Shown piece by piece: positions 33,989 through 43,663 of a DNA stretch of 64,000 nt. Position numbers and translations under genes: made by a program. How positions within the stretch are numbered: position 1 is the stretch's first letter; every line of letters begins with the position of its first letter. Source of the stretch: RGIG1902 sp034926865 (GTDB taxonomy: Bacteria > Bacillota > Clostridia > Oscillospirales > Butyricicoccaceae); NCBI GenBank assembly GCA_034926865.1, contig JAYFQP010000004.1, forward strand, positions 62,001 through 126,000. The letters run 5' to 3'. The notes below the pieces were generated by a model. That model did no database searches. It saw only the letters and a program-made list of their open reading frames with translations, and was not told the DNA's origin.

Positions 33989-35299
33989 TTACTTAAGATT
34001 GAAAAAAGCATCCATTCCGAGGAACTCGGCTACATCGCCAAGCTCTTCCTCGATTCGAATAAGCTGATTGTATTTGGCAACTCGATCTGTGCGGCTGGGG
34101 GCTCCTGTCTTTATCTGCCCTGCGTTTAACGCAACCGACAGGTCGGCAATTGTTGTGTCCTCGGTCTCTCCGCTGCGGTGAGATATAACCGCTGTATATC
34201 CTGCGCGGTTTGCCATCCTTATAGCTTCAAGAGTCTCAGTAAGTGTGCCTATCTGATTTACCTTGATAAGGATAGAGTTTGCAACTCCAAGCTCAATGCC
34301 CTTCGAAAGACGCTCTGTATTCGTAACAAAAAGATCATCCCCAACGAGCTGGATCTTATTGCCGAGAGCTTCGGTAAGCATCTTCCAACCCTCCCAGTCT
34401 TCTTCGGCCATGCCATCCTCAAGAGAGACAATGGGGTACTTCTCAACAAACGTCTTCCACATCCTAACAAGCTGCTGGCGCGTCATCTTTCTGCCGCTCT
34501 TAGGTTGGATATAGCATTGTTCGTCGTCGTTCCACCACTCGGAGGAAGCGGCATCGATAGCAATCATAAAGTCCTCGCCGGGCTTATAGCCAGCTGCCTG
34601 AATAGCCTCCACGATTACCTTGAGCGCATCTTCATCCTTTTTAAGGTTAGGCGCATAACCACCCTCGTCGCCAACTCCTGCGGCGGGAGTTCCATTATTC
34701 TTAAGAACACCCTTAAGGGTATGGAAAACCTCAGCGCACATCCTGAGCGCTTCTTTGAAAGACGGAGCGCCCACAGGCATTACCATAAACTCCTGAATCT
34801 CAACGTTATTCGTCGCATGAGCTCCGCCGTTTAAAATGTTCATCATCGGCACTGGCAGCGTGCATGCGTCGCAGCCGCCTACATAGTTATAGATTGTCAT
34901 GCCAAGGCTCTCGCAGGCAGCCTTTGCACAGGCAAGAGAAGCGCCAAGTATAGCGTTTGCGCCAAGTCGTGATTTATTGGGTGTGCCGTCAAGCTCTATC
35001 ATGGCTTTATCAATAGAAATCTGCTCTGCGGCATTCATTCCGATAAGAAGCTCTGCAATCTCGGTGTTAACAGCTTCGACAGCTTTCTCTACGCCCTTTC
35101 CGGCATAACGGCCCTTATCTCCGTCACGAAGCTCGCAGGCCTCATATATTCCCGTTGATGCGCCGGAAGGAACCGCCGCTCTTCCGCAGGATACCTGCAT
35201 GCCGTCGTCTACATAGACCTCGACTTCCACTGTGGGGTTGCCGCGGCTGTCCATGATCTCACGTCCGAGAACGTCGATGATTTCGATCATTTTCTTCAT
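33989..35299 (-). CDS. eno: Enolase
   Basis: 436-residue enolase (2-phosphoglycerate to phosphoenolpyruvate). N-terminal IDVLGREIMDSRGNPTVEVEV, catalytic GDEGGYAPN, metal ligands in SLEDGMAEEDWEGW and VGDDLFVTN, and the signature ILIKVNQIGTLTET, SHRSGETEDTTIADL. AAGGAG eight bases upstream of the first of two close ATGs. Last gene of the pgk-tpiA-gpmI-eno operon. Confidence 0.97.
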   Translation of the reverse strand: MKKMIEIIDVLGREIMDSRGNPTVEVEVYVDDGMQVSCGRAAVPSGASTGIYEACELRDGDKGRYAGKGVEKAVEAVNTEIAELLIGMNAAEQISIDKAMIELDGTPNKSRLGANAILGASLACAKAACESLGMTIYNYVGGCDACTLPVPMMNILNGGAHATNNVEIQEFMVMPVGAPSFKEALRMCAEVFHTLKGVLKNNGTPAAGVGDEGGYAPNLKKDEDALKVIVEAIQAAGYKPGEDFMIAIDAASSEWWNDDEQCYIQPKSGRKMTRQQLVRMWKTFVEKYPIVSLEDGMAEEDWEGWKMLTEALGNKIQLVGDDLFVTNTERLSKGIELGVANSILIKVNQIGTLTETLEAIRMANRAGYTAVISHRSGETEDTTIADLSVALNAGQIKTGAPSRTDRVAKYNQLIRIEEELGDVAEFLGMDAFFNLK

Positions 35300-35335
35300 A
35301 TTAACTACTCCTTATATTTTAAAGATTACTGTTAA

Positions 35336-36847
35336 TCACTTCTCTATCAAGCTGATGCCTGTGATCTCCTTAGGCTGCTCGAGCCCAAGAAGCTCTATCA
35401 TTGTAGGGGCAAGATCACAAAGCTTCCCATTTTTAATATTTCTGCCATCACCCACCAAAATAACGGGCACAGGGGCGTTAGTATGCGCGGTAAATGGATT
35501 TCCGTGATCGTCCAGCATCTTGTCCGCATTTCCGTGATCTGCTGTGATAATAGCTTTTCCACCCATTTTTTCAATGGAAGCGCAAAGCCTCCCTAGGCAA
35601 TTGTCTACAGTCTCGACCGCCTTAACCGCTGCTTTGAACACACCTGTATGTCCTACCATATCGCAGTTGGCAAGGTTTAGGATAATAACGTCATATTTAC
35701 CGCTCTCAATCGCAGCACAGCACTTATCTGTTACCTCGTACGCGCTCATCTCCGGCTGCATGTCATATGTTGCTACCTTAGGCGATGGGACAAGTATACG
35801 GTCTTCCCCATCAAATCTGCGTTCCTCTCCTCCGTTAAAAAAGAAGGTGACATGAGCGTATTTCTCGGTCTCTGCTATCCTGAGCTGTGTCATCCCTTTA
35901 TTCGAGATATACTCTCCGAATATATTATCAAGCACCTGTGGCTTAAAGGCTATATGAACATTGGGCATAGAGGCATCATACTGAGTAAAGCATACATAAT
36001 ACGGCAAGATCATACCGCTTTTGCGCTCAAACCCGCTGAAATCCGGATCAACAAGTGTCCTTGTTATCTCTCTTGCCCTGTCGGGACGGAAATTAAAAAA
36101 TATCACGCTGTCATTATGGCTGATTTTCCCATCGGAACAGCAGACTACAGGCTTGACAAACTCGTCGGTTACGCCATCCTTATATGATGACTCCACGGCA
36201 TCAATAGGAAATGGATTCTGAATGCCTTCTCCAAGAACCATCGCGTTATATGCAAGCTCCACTCTTTCCCAACGATTATCGCGGTCCATTGCGTAATAGC
36301 GGCCCATAACGGTAGCTATATGGCAGGCTGTTCCCTCTATTTTATCGCAGAGCATTCTTACAAAGCCCGTTCCTGAAGTAGGCGGAACATCCCTGCCGTC
36401 AAGAAAGCAGTGTACAAAGCTCTTAACTCCTGCTTTTTCACACATATCGATAAGCGCAAAAAGATGCGTTATATGGCTGTGGACACCACCGTTACTCAAA
36501 AGACCGTAAAGGTGAACTGCTCCGCCATTTTCTTTTGCGGCTTTGATAGCCGCCAGAATATCCTGATTTTCAAAAAAGACGCCTTCATGTATCTCTTTTG
36601 TTATACGCGTAAGCTCCTGATAAACTACCCTGCCCGCTCCTATATTTGTATGGCCAACCTCGCTGTTGCCCATCTGGCCTTCAGGCAAACCGACAGCCAA
36701 ACCGGAGCATTCAAGAAGAGCATGCGGACAAGTGCCCATAAGCTTGTCCATATTGGGGGTATTGGCGGCATATATCGCGTCGCCCTTGCCCTTGTCTCCC
36801 TGACCGTACCCGTCAAGTATTATTAAAACAAGGGGTCTCTTATTCAT
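35336..36847 (-). CDS. gpmI: 2,3-bisphosphoglycerate-independent phosphoglycerate mutase
   Basis: 503-residue alkaline-phosphatase-fold enzyme. Metal/nucleophile motif ILDGYGQGDKG and GQMGNSEVGHTNIGAGR containing the catalytic serine, FLDGRDVPPTSG, NFRPDRAREITR and TADHGNADKM are all present. Two-manganese enzyme, of interest next to Mn homeostasis genes elsewhere in the window. 36 bp upstream of eno, 19 bp after tpiA. Confidence 0.97.
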   Translation of the reverse strand: MNKRPLVLIILDGYGQGDKGKGDAIYAANTPNMDKLMGTCPHALLECSGLAVGLPEGQMGNSEVGHTNIGAGRVVYQELTRITKEIHEGVFFENQDILAAIKAAKENGGAVHLYGLLSNGGVHSHITHLFALIDMCEKAGVKSFVHCFLDGRDVPPTSGTGFVRMLCDKIEGTACHIATVMGRYYAMDRDNRWERVELAYNAMVLGEGIQNPFPIDAVESSYKDGVTDEFVKPVVCCSDGKISHNDSVIFFNFRPDRAREITRTLVDPDFSGFERKSGMILPYYVCFTQYDASMPNVHIAFKPQVLDNIFGEYISNKGMTQLRIAETEKYAHVTFFFNGGEERRFDGEDRILVPSPKVATYDMQPEMSAYEVTDKCCAAIESGKYDVIILNLANCDMVGHTGVFKAAVKAVETVDNCLGRLCASIEKMGGKAIITADHGNADKMLDDHGNPFTAHTNAPVPVILVGDGRNIKNGKLCDLAPTMIELLGLEQPKEITGISLIEK

Positions 36848-36866
36848 TTTTTCCCTTCCTTTCGGG

Positions 36867-37637
36867 TTACTGGTTAGCCGCCTCGATTATGCTTACAAGG
36901 CTTCCTACCTCAAGGGAGGCGCCTCCAACAAGTCCGCCGTCCACGTCGGGCATGGCAAACATGGATGATGCGTTGCTCTCGCTGAGGGAACCGCCGTAAA
37001 GGATAGAAACGCCCCTTGCCGCTCTTGCCCCATAAATAGAGCGAAGGGTTTCCCTTATGGCCTCTCCTACCTCGTCGGCCTGCTCGGGGGCAGCTACTTT
37101 TCCTGTGCCTATAGCCCATACAGGCTCATAAGCGATTACTATTTTTCTGAGCTGCTGTACAGTTACGTCTCTGAGAGCCGTCTTAATCTGTAGCCTTACA
37201 AAATCTAAAGTGGCACCATTTTCCCGTATATCAAGGCTCTCTCCAACACAAACAATAGGCCTAAGGCCCTCTTCAAGAGCCGATTTGACCTTCTTGTTTA
37301 CGCTAAGATCTGTCTCCCCGAAATATTGCCGGCGCTCAGAATGGCCAACTATCACATATTTAACGCCCATATCGGAAAGCATCCGACATGCTACCTCGCC
37401 CGTATAAGCGCCCTTATCGGCAAAATGGCAGTTCTGCGCGCCTATGGCTATCCTTGTACCTCTCGCGGCTTTTACGGCAACCGACAAGTGCGTAAAGGGA
37501 ACACACAAAACGATATCACACCACTTGGCTTCGGCCCCGCGCTCTTTGAGCTGAAGGATAAAATCCTTGCTCTCCCCGGGCAATTTATTCATTTTCCAGT
37601 TGGCCGCAATGATGGTTTTCCTATATCTTCTGTTCAT
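36867..37637 (-). CDS. tpiA: Triosephosphate isomerase
   Basis: 256 residues with AANWKMNK at the N-terminus, catalytic His in VIVGHSERR, catalytic Glu in AYEPVWAIGTG, and the phosphate loop GGSLSESN / VDGGLVGGASL. Starts 14 bp after pgk with AAAGGAAAAGG. Confidence 0.97.
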   Translation of the reverse strand: MNRRYRKTIIAANWKMNKLPGESKDFILQLKERGAEAKWCDIVLCVPFTHLSVAVKAARGTRIAIGAQNCHFADKGAYTGEVACRMLSDMGVKYVIVGHSERRQYFGETDLSVNKKVKSALEEGLRPIVCVGESLDIRENGATLDFVRLQIKTALRDVTVQQLRKIVIAYEPVWAIGTGKVAAPEQADEVGEAIRETLRSIYGARAARGVSILYGGSLSESNASSMFAMPDVDGGLVGGASLEVGSLVSIIEAANQ

Positions 37638-37651
37638 TTTAACCTTTTCCT

Positions 37652-38842
37652 TTATTTATCCAGGAGACATGCAATCCCAGGAAGAGGAACTCCCTCAAGA
37701 AACTGTATTGCAGCGCCTCCGCCTGTTGATACATGAGTCACTTTATCATCAAGCCCCAGCTTTTCAATAGCTGCGGCAGAATCTCCTCCGCCTATTATTG
37801 AAACAGCGCCGCTTTCCGCCACAGCTCTCGCTATCCCCTCTGTTCCGGATGCGAAATTGGGCATTTCGAACACTCCCGCAGGGCCGTTCCACACAATCGT
37901 CTTTGCTTTACTGATTATCTCGCTATATATCTTAACGGTCTTTGGGCCTATATCCATACCCATATAATTATCAGGGATATGGCCGGCCTCGACGACCTCA
38001 AAATTGCTGTCATTACTGAACCGATCGGCTATGACGGTATCAACCGGAAGATATATCTTCGTCCCTTTCGCTTCTGCGCTTTCTATAAGACGCCTTACAA
38101 GCTCAAGGCTCTTATCGTCGCAAATTGAGCTTCCAATGGTTCCGCCATTGGCTTTAAAAAAAGTATAGGCCATTCCGCCAACAATTAGTATCGAATCGCA
38201 TTTTCCAATAACGCTCCCTATCAGTCCAAGCTTATCAGCTACCTTAGACCCTCCCATAATGGCAACAAAGGGATGCTCCGGGTTAATAATTGCGTTACCC
38301 ATGACAGAAAGCTCTTTTTCCATAAGAAATCCACACACGGCGGGTATGTACTTCGCAACTCCCGTGATCGAGGCATGAGCGCGATGCGCGGCTCCAAATG
38401 CATCGTTCACATATATATCTGCTAAACCCGCCAGCTTTCTGGCAAACTCAGGATCTCCTTCCTCCTCTCCCGGATCAAATCTAAGATTCTCGAGCATTAC
38501 TATCTCTCCAGGCTTGATCTCTCGGGATAGGCGCTCCGCCTCCGGCCCCGTTATGTCAAAAGACATCTTGACTTCTCTTCCTAAAAGTCCTGCCAGATGA
38601 TTAGCCACCGGCGTGAGGGTATATTTCATCTTCCTCTCGCCTTTGGGCCGCCCGAGATGTGAACATACAATAACTGCAGCTCCCTTATCTAAAAGATACT
38701 CAATGGTAGGAAGCGCTTCCCTTATACGCTTGTCGTCAGTTATGACGCCAAGACCGTCCTGAGGTACATTGAAATCGCAGCGCAAGAGGATTTTTTTACC
38801 TCTTACATCCACATCCCTGACAGATTTTTTAAGGTAGTCCAT
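37652..38842 (-). CDS. pgk: Phosphoglycerate kinase
   Basis: 396 residues. RCDFNVPQDG and SHLGRPKGERKMKYTL (3-phosphoglycerate site), AIMGGSKVADKLG, and the nucleotide-binding WNGPAGVFEMPNF and IGGGDSAAAIEKLG. First gene of the glycolytic operon. gapA, which commonly precedes pgk, is not here; the next upstream gene is trmL. Confidence 0.97.
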   Translation of the reverse strand: MDYLKKSVRDVDVRGKKILLRCDFNVPQDGLGVITDDKRIREALPTIEYLLDKGAAVIVCSHLGRPKGERKMKYTLTPVANHLAGLLGREVKMSFDITGPEAERLSREIKPGEIVMLENLRFDPGEEEGDPEFARKLAGLADIYVNDAFGAAHRAHASITGVAKYIPAVCGFLMEKELSVMGNAIINPEHPFVAIMGGSKVADKLGLIGSVIGKCDSILIVGGMAYTFFKANGGTIGSSICDDKSLELVRRLIESAEAKGTKIYLPVDTVIADRFSNDSNFEVVEAGHIPDNYMGMDIGPKTVKIYSEIISKAKTIVWNGPAGVFEMPNFASGTEGIARAVAESGAVSIIGGGDSAAAIEKLGLDDKVTHVSTGGGAAIQFLEGVPLPGIACLLDK

Positions 38843-38957
38843 CGGAAATCTCTCTCCCCATATTATATTGTTGTAGGTCCTGTGCCAAAAATCCTAATTT
38901 TTTACGGAACTCTGTTACGGGCAGTATTCCAAAACAGATTATTACACAAGCATCTTC

Positions 38958-38986
38958 ATTATATATTAAAAAACGCACCTTTTCAA
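38958..38986 (-). promoter_or_regulatory. Promoter of the pgk-tpiA-gpmI-eno operon
   Basis: TTGAAA, 17 bp, TATAAT on the minus strand, about 115 bp before the pgk start. Confidence 0.7.
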
Positions 38987-39147
38987 GGCAAATACAACCT
39001 AATTTGAGTACAAAATGCTTTTTTGCTCAAATCCGTACGTCTTTATAAAATGCTTCTTTTATCCTCTGCCATCACATCTAAAGCATAAGCATTTAAGCGG
39101 CAAACTTACTTTGAAATATTTTTACAGGAATTACGCTTGCCTCTATT

Positions 39148-39630
39148 CTATAAGGTTAGATGCCCTTCTTCGCAAAGCCCCGGAAAATCAAGCTGCCTCA
39201 GCGCCTCATAAAGAACTACTGCTACAGAAGATGAAAGGTTCAGCGAGCGAGCCTCCCTTACCATTGGTATACGAATACACATATCATAATTCTGTGCCAA
39301 AAGGCTTTCAGGCAACCCCTTTGTCTCTTTGCCGAACATTATGTAATCATCATCACGAAATTCGGCCTTTGTATGATTACGAGGGGACTTTGTGCTGGCG
39401 TAGTGTATCCTGGCTCCTTTATTGCGAGCCATAAAGTCATCCAGATTTTCATATTCGGTTATATCCACAAGATACCAATAGTCAAGCCCGGCTCTTTTCA
39501 AATTTTTATCTGTTATTTCAAAACCATATGGCTTTATAAGATGAAGCCGGGTATGTGTTGCACCGCAGGTACGTGCAATGTTTCCCGTATTAAAATGTAT
39601 TTCGGGCTCATGCAGAACTATATTGAGCAT
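39148..39630 (-). CDS. trmL: tRNA (cytidine/uridine-34-2'-O)-methyltransferase
   Basis: 160-residue SPOUT methyltransferase. MLNIVLHEPEIHFNTGNIARTC opens as in TrmL; SAM-binding knot motifs are FGKETKGLPESLL and IPMVREARSLNLSSSVAVVLYEALRQ. Modifies the wobble ribose of tRNA-Leu in characterised homologues. GGAGG upstream of the ATG. Confidence 0.93.
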   Translation of the reverse strand: MLNIVLHEPEIHFNTGNIARTCGATHTRLHLIKPYGFEITDKNLKRAGLDYWYLVDITEYENLDDFMARNKGARIHYASTKSPRNHTKAEFRDDDYIMFGKETKGLPESLLAQNYDMCIRIPMVREARSLNLSSSVAVVLYEALRQLDFPGLCEEGHLTL

Positions 39631-39862
39631 ATTGTGCCTCCATTTATTATTTCTCCGACAATATTATCCCAATATTTCTAACAAATCAAGCTAGTATTTT
39701 GCTCAAAATGTATATTTTTATAAATATTTTCTATTAAAGCATAGAGCGTAACTTTTTTATCCAAATGCTATAACATTTTAACACATCAAAAGCTGCTCTT
39801 AACAATAGTAATATTATTTACATCAAAGCCATACGTCTCACGTATGATTTTAACCGAAAATG

Positions 39863-39890
39863 AAAAGGCTTGCCTTTCGGCAAGCCTTTA
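39863..39890. terminator. Terminator after the OadB-motif microprotein gene
   Basis: AAAGGCTTGCC / GGCAAGCCTTT stem with a 4-nt loop, T-rich on the minus-strand exit. Confidence 0.75.
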
Positions 39891-39893
39891 AAA

Positions 39894-40028
39894 CTACTTA
39901 TTTCTGATATATACAGCTATAAAAACCGCCGCCGCCAAGAACAAAACTATTCCCGCTATAAGTATTATCGGAAATGACCTCCCTACAAATATTGATGTGG
40001 GCCCATCTGCTCCCCCTATTATTCCCAT
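39894..40028 (-). CDS. 44-residue membrane microprotein with the OadB signature
   Basis: Start ATG at 40028 with AAAGGAAG seven bases upstream; 44 codons and TAG. It begins MGIIGGADGPTSIFVG and continues with a single hydrophobic helix (about 19-40) and IRNK. Residues 3-15 almost duplicate the functional signature of full-length OadB (IIGAADGPTSIFV at 139-151 of the gene at 31790), though codon usage differs, so it is not a recent copy. It lies 20 bp behind a GNAT gene and before a terminator, so it is probably expressed. Function unknown; possibly a partner or mimic of the Na+ pump. Confidence 0.75.
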   Translation of the reverse strand: MGIIGGADGPTSIFVGRSFPIILIAGIVLFLAAAVFIAVYIRNK

Positions 40029-40048
40029 AAGTCTTCCTTTCATTTTGG

Positions 40049-40468
40049 TCATTCTTCTTTATAAATAATCTTTCTCATTCCGCATCCGCAGTTCTCATGA
40101 GGAATCAATTTAAACCCCATGTTCTCATAGAATGACTCCTTGCCTTTTTCAGAGATAAGCTGTACACAAGTACGGCTGCCTGAAGGAGCGTGTCCATCAG
40201 CGTAATCAAGTATTTTTCTTACGATCTCGCATCCTATGCCCCTGTGCTGATAATCAGGAGCTACAACTATATCTACAACAACACAATACAGGCCATCGCC
40301 AACCAATCTTCCCATCCCCACAACACGTTCGCTATCAACCGCAATTATGTCATACAAGCTATGCTGCAGAGCGGAAACGGCTTGTTCTTTAGAGAAATTG
40401 CTCCATCCAACGCTATGTCTAAGATTAAAATAATCCTCATACTTTAGCACATTCTCTTTATAGATCAT
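40049..40468 (-). CDS. GNAT family N-acetyltransferase
   Basis: 139-residue GNAT protein. The acetyl-CoA loop is DYQHRGIGCEIVRKIL and the C-terminal ISEKGKESFYENMGFKLIP is typical. Start ATG preceded by AAGGAG. Substrate unknown. Followed by the OadB-motif microprotein gene. Confidence 0.88.
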   Translation of the reverse strand: MIYKENVLKYEDYFNLRHSVGWSNFSKEQAVSALQHSLYDIIAVDSERVVGMGRLVGDGLYCVVVDIVVAPDYQHRGIGCEIVRKILDYADGHAPSGSRTCVQLISEKGKESFYENMGFKLIPHENCGCGMRKIIYKEE

Positions 40469-40549
40469 ATTTCTCCTTGGTCAACAAGATAACATTATCC
40501 TGCTCATATGAACGATGCCCATATCAGGATGGCCTTTTATTACCTATAA

Positions 40550-40607
40550 CTACTGATTCTTGCCGCAGCACTTCTTATATTTAAGCCCGCTTCCGCAGGG
40601 GCAGGGG
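40550..40607. repeat. Direct repeat copy A: orphan SEC-C codons
   Basis: 58 bp identical to 40753-40810, which encode the last residues of SecA (PCPCGSGLKYKKCCGKNQ and stop). In this copy the minus-strand frame is closed just upstream by TAG and has no start, so it should not be translated. The two copies are 203 bp apart start to start. Confidence 0.95.
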
Positions 40608-40752
40608 CTTCTCCCCTAAAACTCTTCGACTTTTAGGGGCCCCCTTTTATTTTATAGCTCGGCCCGGCAAATCCGGGCCTGCGCATTCGCCGCACTTGCG
40701 GCGGGCGGCAAACGCCGCCCATGCCCCCTGCCGCGTTTATATTTTATTCTCC
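40608..40752. mobile_element. Four-hairpin GC-rich element between the two SEC-C copies
   Basis: 145 bp containing four consecutive palindromes: 40613-40639 (CCCCTAAAA / TTTTAGGGG), 40661-40679 (GGCCCGG / CCGGGCC), 40688-40703 (CGCCGCA / TGCGGCG) and 40703-40720 (GGGCGGC / GCCGCCC). Short inverted segments near its ends (GGCAGGGGGC versus GCCCCTGCC, read on the minus strand) hint at a MITE/REP-like unit. No transposase. The flanking 58-bp direct repeat could be a duplication made on insertion. Confidence 0.5.
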
Positions 40753-43491
40753 CTACTGATTCTTGCCGCAGCACTTCTTATATTTAAGCCCGCTTCCGCA
40801 GGGGCAGGGGTCATTGCGTCCGACTTTTTTGCCCTTTTGTATCGGCTTTTTTGCTATTGTGCCATCGCCTGCTCCAGCAGCAGAGGTCTCTTTTGCCACT
40901 CTCTCACGCTGCGGCTCAGCTCCCTTGATCTTAGCAATAAATATGAGCTTTGCCGTGCGGCTGCGTATCTGAGCGATCATCTCGTCAAACATATCCATGC
41001 CCTGCCGCTTATACTCGTCAATCGGGTTAACTTGAGCGTATGCGTTAAGTCCGATACCCTTTCTAAGCTCCTGCATGGCATCTATGTGATCCATCCAAAG
41101 CTGATCGACCGTCTTGAGCAGCACAACTCTCTCAAGCTCTCTCATAATATCGCTGCCGATATCTTTTTCCTTATACTCGTAATAATCAAGCGCCTTGGTT
41201 GTCATCAGATCAATAAGATCGGCTACAGTCATTGAAGCAAGCTTCTCTGCGCTTATAACAACCTGCCCCTGGAAAATGAACAGCCCCGTAAAGGTCTTGA
41301 TCACCTGTAAGGCCTGCTCCTTTGTAAGCGCGGCACCGCCTTGGGTTATCTCGGTTACTGCCTGTGAGACATACTCCCGTATCATGCTCTGTATCTGAGG
41401 CTTAAGCTCCGCTCCGTCAAGAACATCGGAGCGTTGCTTGTATATAAGCTCCCTCTGATAGTTCATTACGTTATCATATTCGAGGACATTCTTTCTGGAC
41501 TGGAAGTTGCGTCCCTCGACTTTCTTCTGGGCATTTTCAATAGCCCCGGAAAGCACCTTGTGCTCTATCGGCATATCCTCCTCGACACCAAGGGTATCCA
41601 TCATTCCCATGATGCGCTCAGAGCCGAACAGACGCATAAGATCGTCCTCCAGCGAAAGATAGAACGTGCTTTCGCCGGGGTCTCCCTGGCGGCCCGAACG
41701 TCCGCGCAGCTGGTTATCAATACGGCGGCTTTCATGTCGCTCTGTGCCTATTATGCAGAGTCCCCCCGCCTTCTTGACGAGTTCTCCGTCCTTCTCGCAA
41801 GTGTCCTTATGCTCCAGAAGCTTCTGTCGGAACAGCTCTCTGGCCTCCAGAATCACAGGGTCGCTTGTTTCGTTATAGCCAGCTGCCTCATTAATCACCT
41901 CATCATCATAGCCAGCCTTGGAAAGGTCAGCCTTTGCCATGAACTCAGAGTTGCCTCCCAGCATGATATCTGTTCCGCGTCCGGCCATATTTGTGGCAAT
42001 AGTAACGGTATAGGGTTTACCGGCCTGTGCGACAATTGCAGCCTCTTTCTCATGGTGCTTTGCATTGAGCACCTGATGCGGCACACCTTCACGCTTCAAA
42101 AGGGAGGAAAGATGTTCGCTCTTTTCAATGGACACTGTGCCTACAAGAACCGGCTGCCCTTTTTCGTGACATTCCTTTATTTTGCGTATAACTGCTGAAA
42201 ACTTGCCGTTTTCGGTCTTAAAGACCATATCCGGGTTATCAGCGCGTATCATCGGCTTGTTTGTGGGAATCTCTATAACATCGAGGTTATATATGTGCCT
42301 GAACTCGTCTTCCTCGGTCAGCGCTGTACCGGTCATGCCCGAGAGCTTGCTGTAAAGCCTGAAGTAATTCTGAAAGGTTATCGTTGCCAGCGTCTTGCTC
42401 TCGCGGAGGACATTGACATTCTCCTTTGCCTCAATAGCCTGATGCAAGCCTTCAGAATAACGGCGGCCAAACATAAGCCTGCCTGTGAACTCATCGACGA
42501 TAATTATCTCGCCGTCTTTTATAACATAATCTATATCCTTCTGCATGCATCCGTTGGCCTTAATGGCCTGGTTGATATGGTGCATGAGCGTGGAATTTTC
42601 AGGGTCCATAAGGTTTTCGATTTTAAAGTAAGCCTCTGCCTTGGTAACTCCTCGCGGGGTGATGGTGGCTGTATGACGCTTCTCGTCGATAATATAATCT
42701 GCCTCGATATCGTCTTGGCTTTCTTTATCGTCTACCTCAACAACCTTGATGCTCTTAAGCGTCCTTGCGAAGTCATTTGCCAGGCGGTAAAGGTCGGTGC
42801 TCTTGTCGCCTTGACCGGAAATGATAAGCGGGGTTCTGGCCTCGTCTATCAATATCGAGTCGACCTCGTCAACAATGGCGAAAGCATGCCCGCGCTGGAC
42901 CTGCTCTTCCTTATATATAGCCATGTTATCACGCAGATAATCAAAGCCTATTTCATTATTAGTTCCATAGGTTATATCACAGGCATAGGCCGCCTTGCGC
43001 TCACCCTGGGTAAGACCGTGGACAAGCACTCCGCAGCTCATACCCATAAAGCGATAGACCTTGCCCATAAGCTCGCCTTGATATTTTGCCAGATAATCGT
43101 TTACAGTGACTATATTAACGCCTTTTTCTTCGAGTGCGTTTAGATATGCCGGAAGAGTAGCCGTAATCGTCTTGCCTTCGCCTGTCTTCATTTCAGCAAT
43201 ACGCCCCTGATGAAGAACTACGCCGCCTATCAACTGAACATTAAATGGATACTGGCCCAAAACCCTCCAGCAGGCCTCACGTATAGCCGCAAAGGCCTCT
43301 GGGAGAATATCGTCCAGCGTTTCCCCGGCTTTCAGCCTTGCCTTGAGGCGTGGAGTCTCGGCTTGAAGCTCCTTGTCACTCATGGCCCTATATTTTTCGC
43401 TCATACTTTCAATACTATCAACGATAGGTTTTAATTTTTTTATCTCGCGTTTGGATGTATCTCCGAACAGTGTTTTCAAGAATCCCGCCAT
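40753..43491 (-). CDS. secA: Preprotein translocase ATPase SecA
   Basis: 912 residues from ATG 43491 (MAGFLKTLFGDTSKRE; AAGGAG upstream). A longer in-frame extension to 43707 crosses the promoter region and was rejected. Walker A-type MKTGEGKTI, DEAD-like IVDEVDSILIDEARTPLIISG, helicase motif NMAGRGTDIMLGG, RQGDPGES, and the C-terminal zinc SEC-C motif CPCGSGLKYKKCC. Drives export through SecYEG and binds lipids and SecB-like partners through the SEC-C tail. Its last 58 bp are duplicated downstream. Confidence 0.97.
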   Translation of the reverse strand: MAGFLKTLFGDTSKREIKKLKPIVDSIESMSEKYRAMSDKELQAETPRLKARLKAGETLDDILPEAFAAIREACWRVLGQYPFNVQLIGGVVLHQGRIAEMKTGEGKTITATLPAYLNALEEKGVNIVTVNDYLAKYQGELMGKVYRFMGMSCGVLVHGLTQGERKAAYACDITYGTNNEIGFDYLRDNMAIYKEEQVQRGHAFAIVDEVDSILIDEARTPLIISGQGDKSTDLYRLANDFARTLKSIKVVEVDDKESQDDIEADYIIDEKRHTATITPRGVTKAEAYFKIENLMDPENSTLMHHINQAIKANGCMQKDIDYVIKDGEIIIVDEFTGRLMFGRRYSEGLHQAIEAKENVNVLRESKTLATITFQNYFRLYSKLSGMTGTALTEEDEFRHIYNLDVIEIPTNKPMIRADNPDMVFKTENGKFSAVIRKIKECHEKGQPVLVGTVSIEKSEHLSSLLKREGVPHQVLNAKHHEKEAAIVAQAGKPYTVTIATNMAGRGTDIMLGGNSEFMAKADLSKAGYDDEVINEAAGYNETSDPVILEARELFRQKLLEHKDTCEKDGELVKKAGGLCIIGTERHESRRIDNQLRGRSGRQGDPGESTFYLSLEDDLMRLFGSERIMGMMDTLGVEEDMPIEHKVLSGAIENAQKKVEGRNFQSRKNVLEYDNVMNYQRELIYKQRSDVLDGAELKPQIQSMIREYVSQAVTEITQGGAALTKEQALQVIKTFTGLFIFQGQVVISAEKLASMTVADLIDLMTTKALDYYEYKEKDIGSDIMRELERVVLLKTVDQLWMDHIDAMQELRKGIGLNAYAQVNPIDEYKRQGMDMFDEMIAQIRSRTAKLIFIAKIKGAEPQRERVAKETSAAGAGDGTIAKKPIQKGKKVGRNDPCPCGSGLKYKKCCGKNQ

Positions 43492-43596
43492 TTTATTTAG
43501 TAAACTCCTTTGGATATGAATATAACTTAACAGACTACACTTTATACCATATGCTTTGAAAAAACAAGGACTTTTTGATGAATTCGCATTTCCTGC

Positions 43597-43625
43597 TTTA
43601 CACTTTAGAGTGATTTCAGTATAAT
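43597..43625 (+). promoter_or_regulatory. Promoter of prfB
   Basis: TTTACA, 17 bp, TATAAT, starting transcription about 30 bp before the ATG. Confidence 0.75.
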
Positions 43626-43663
43626 ATTGTACGTGTAAATATAATTGGAGAGAGAGTAAATAT

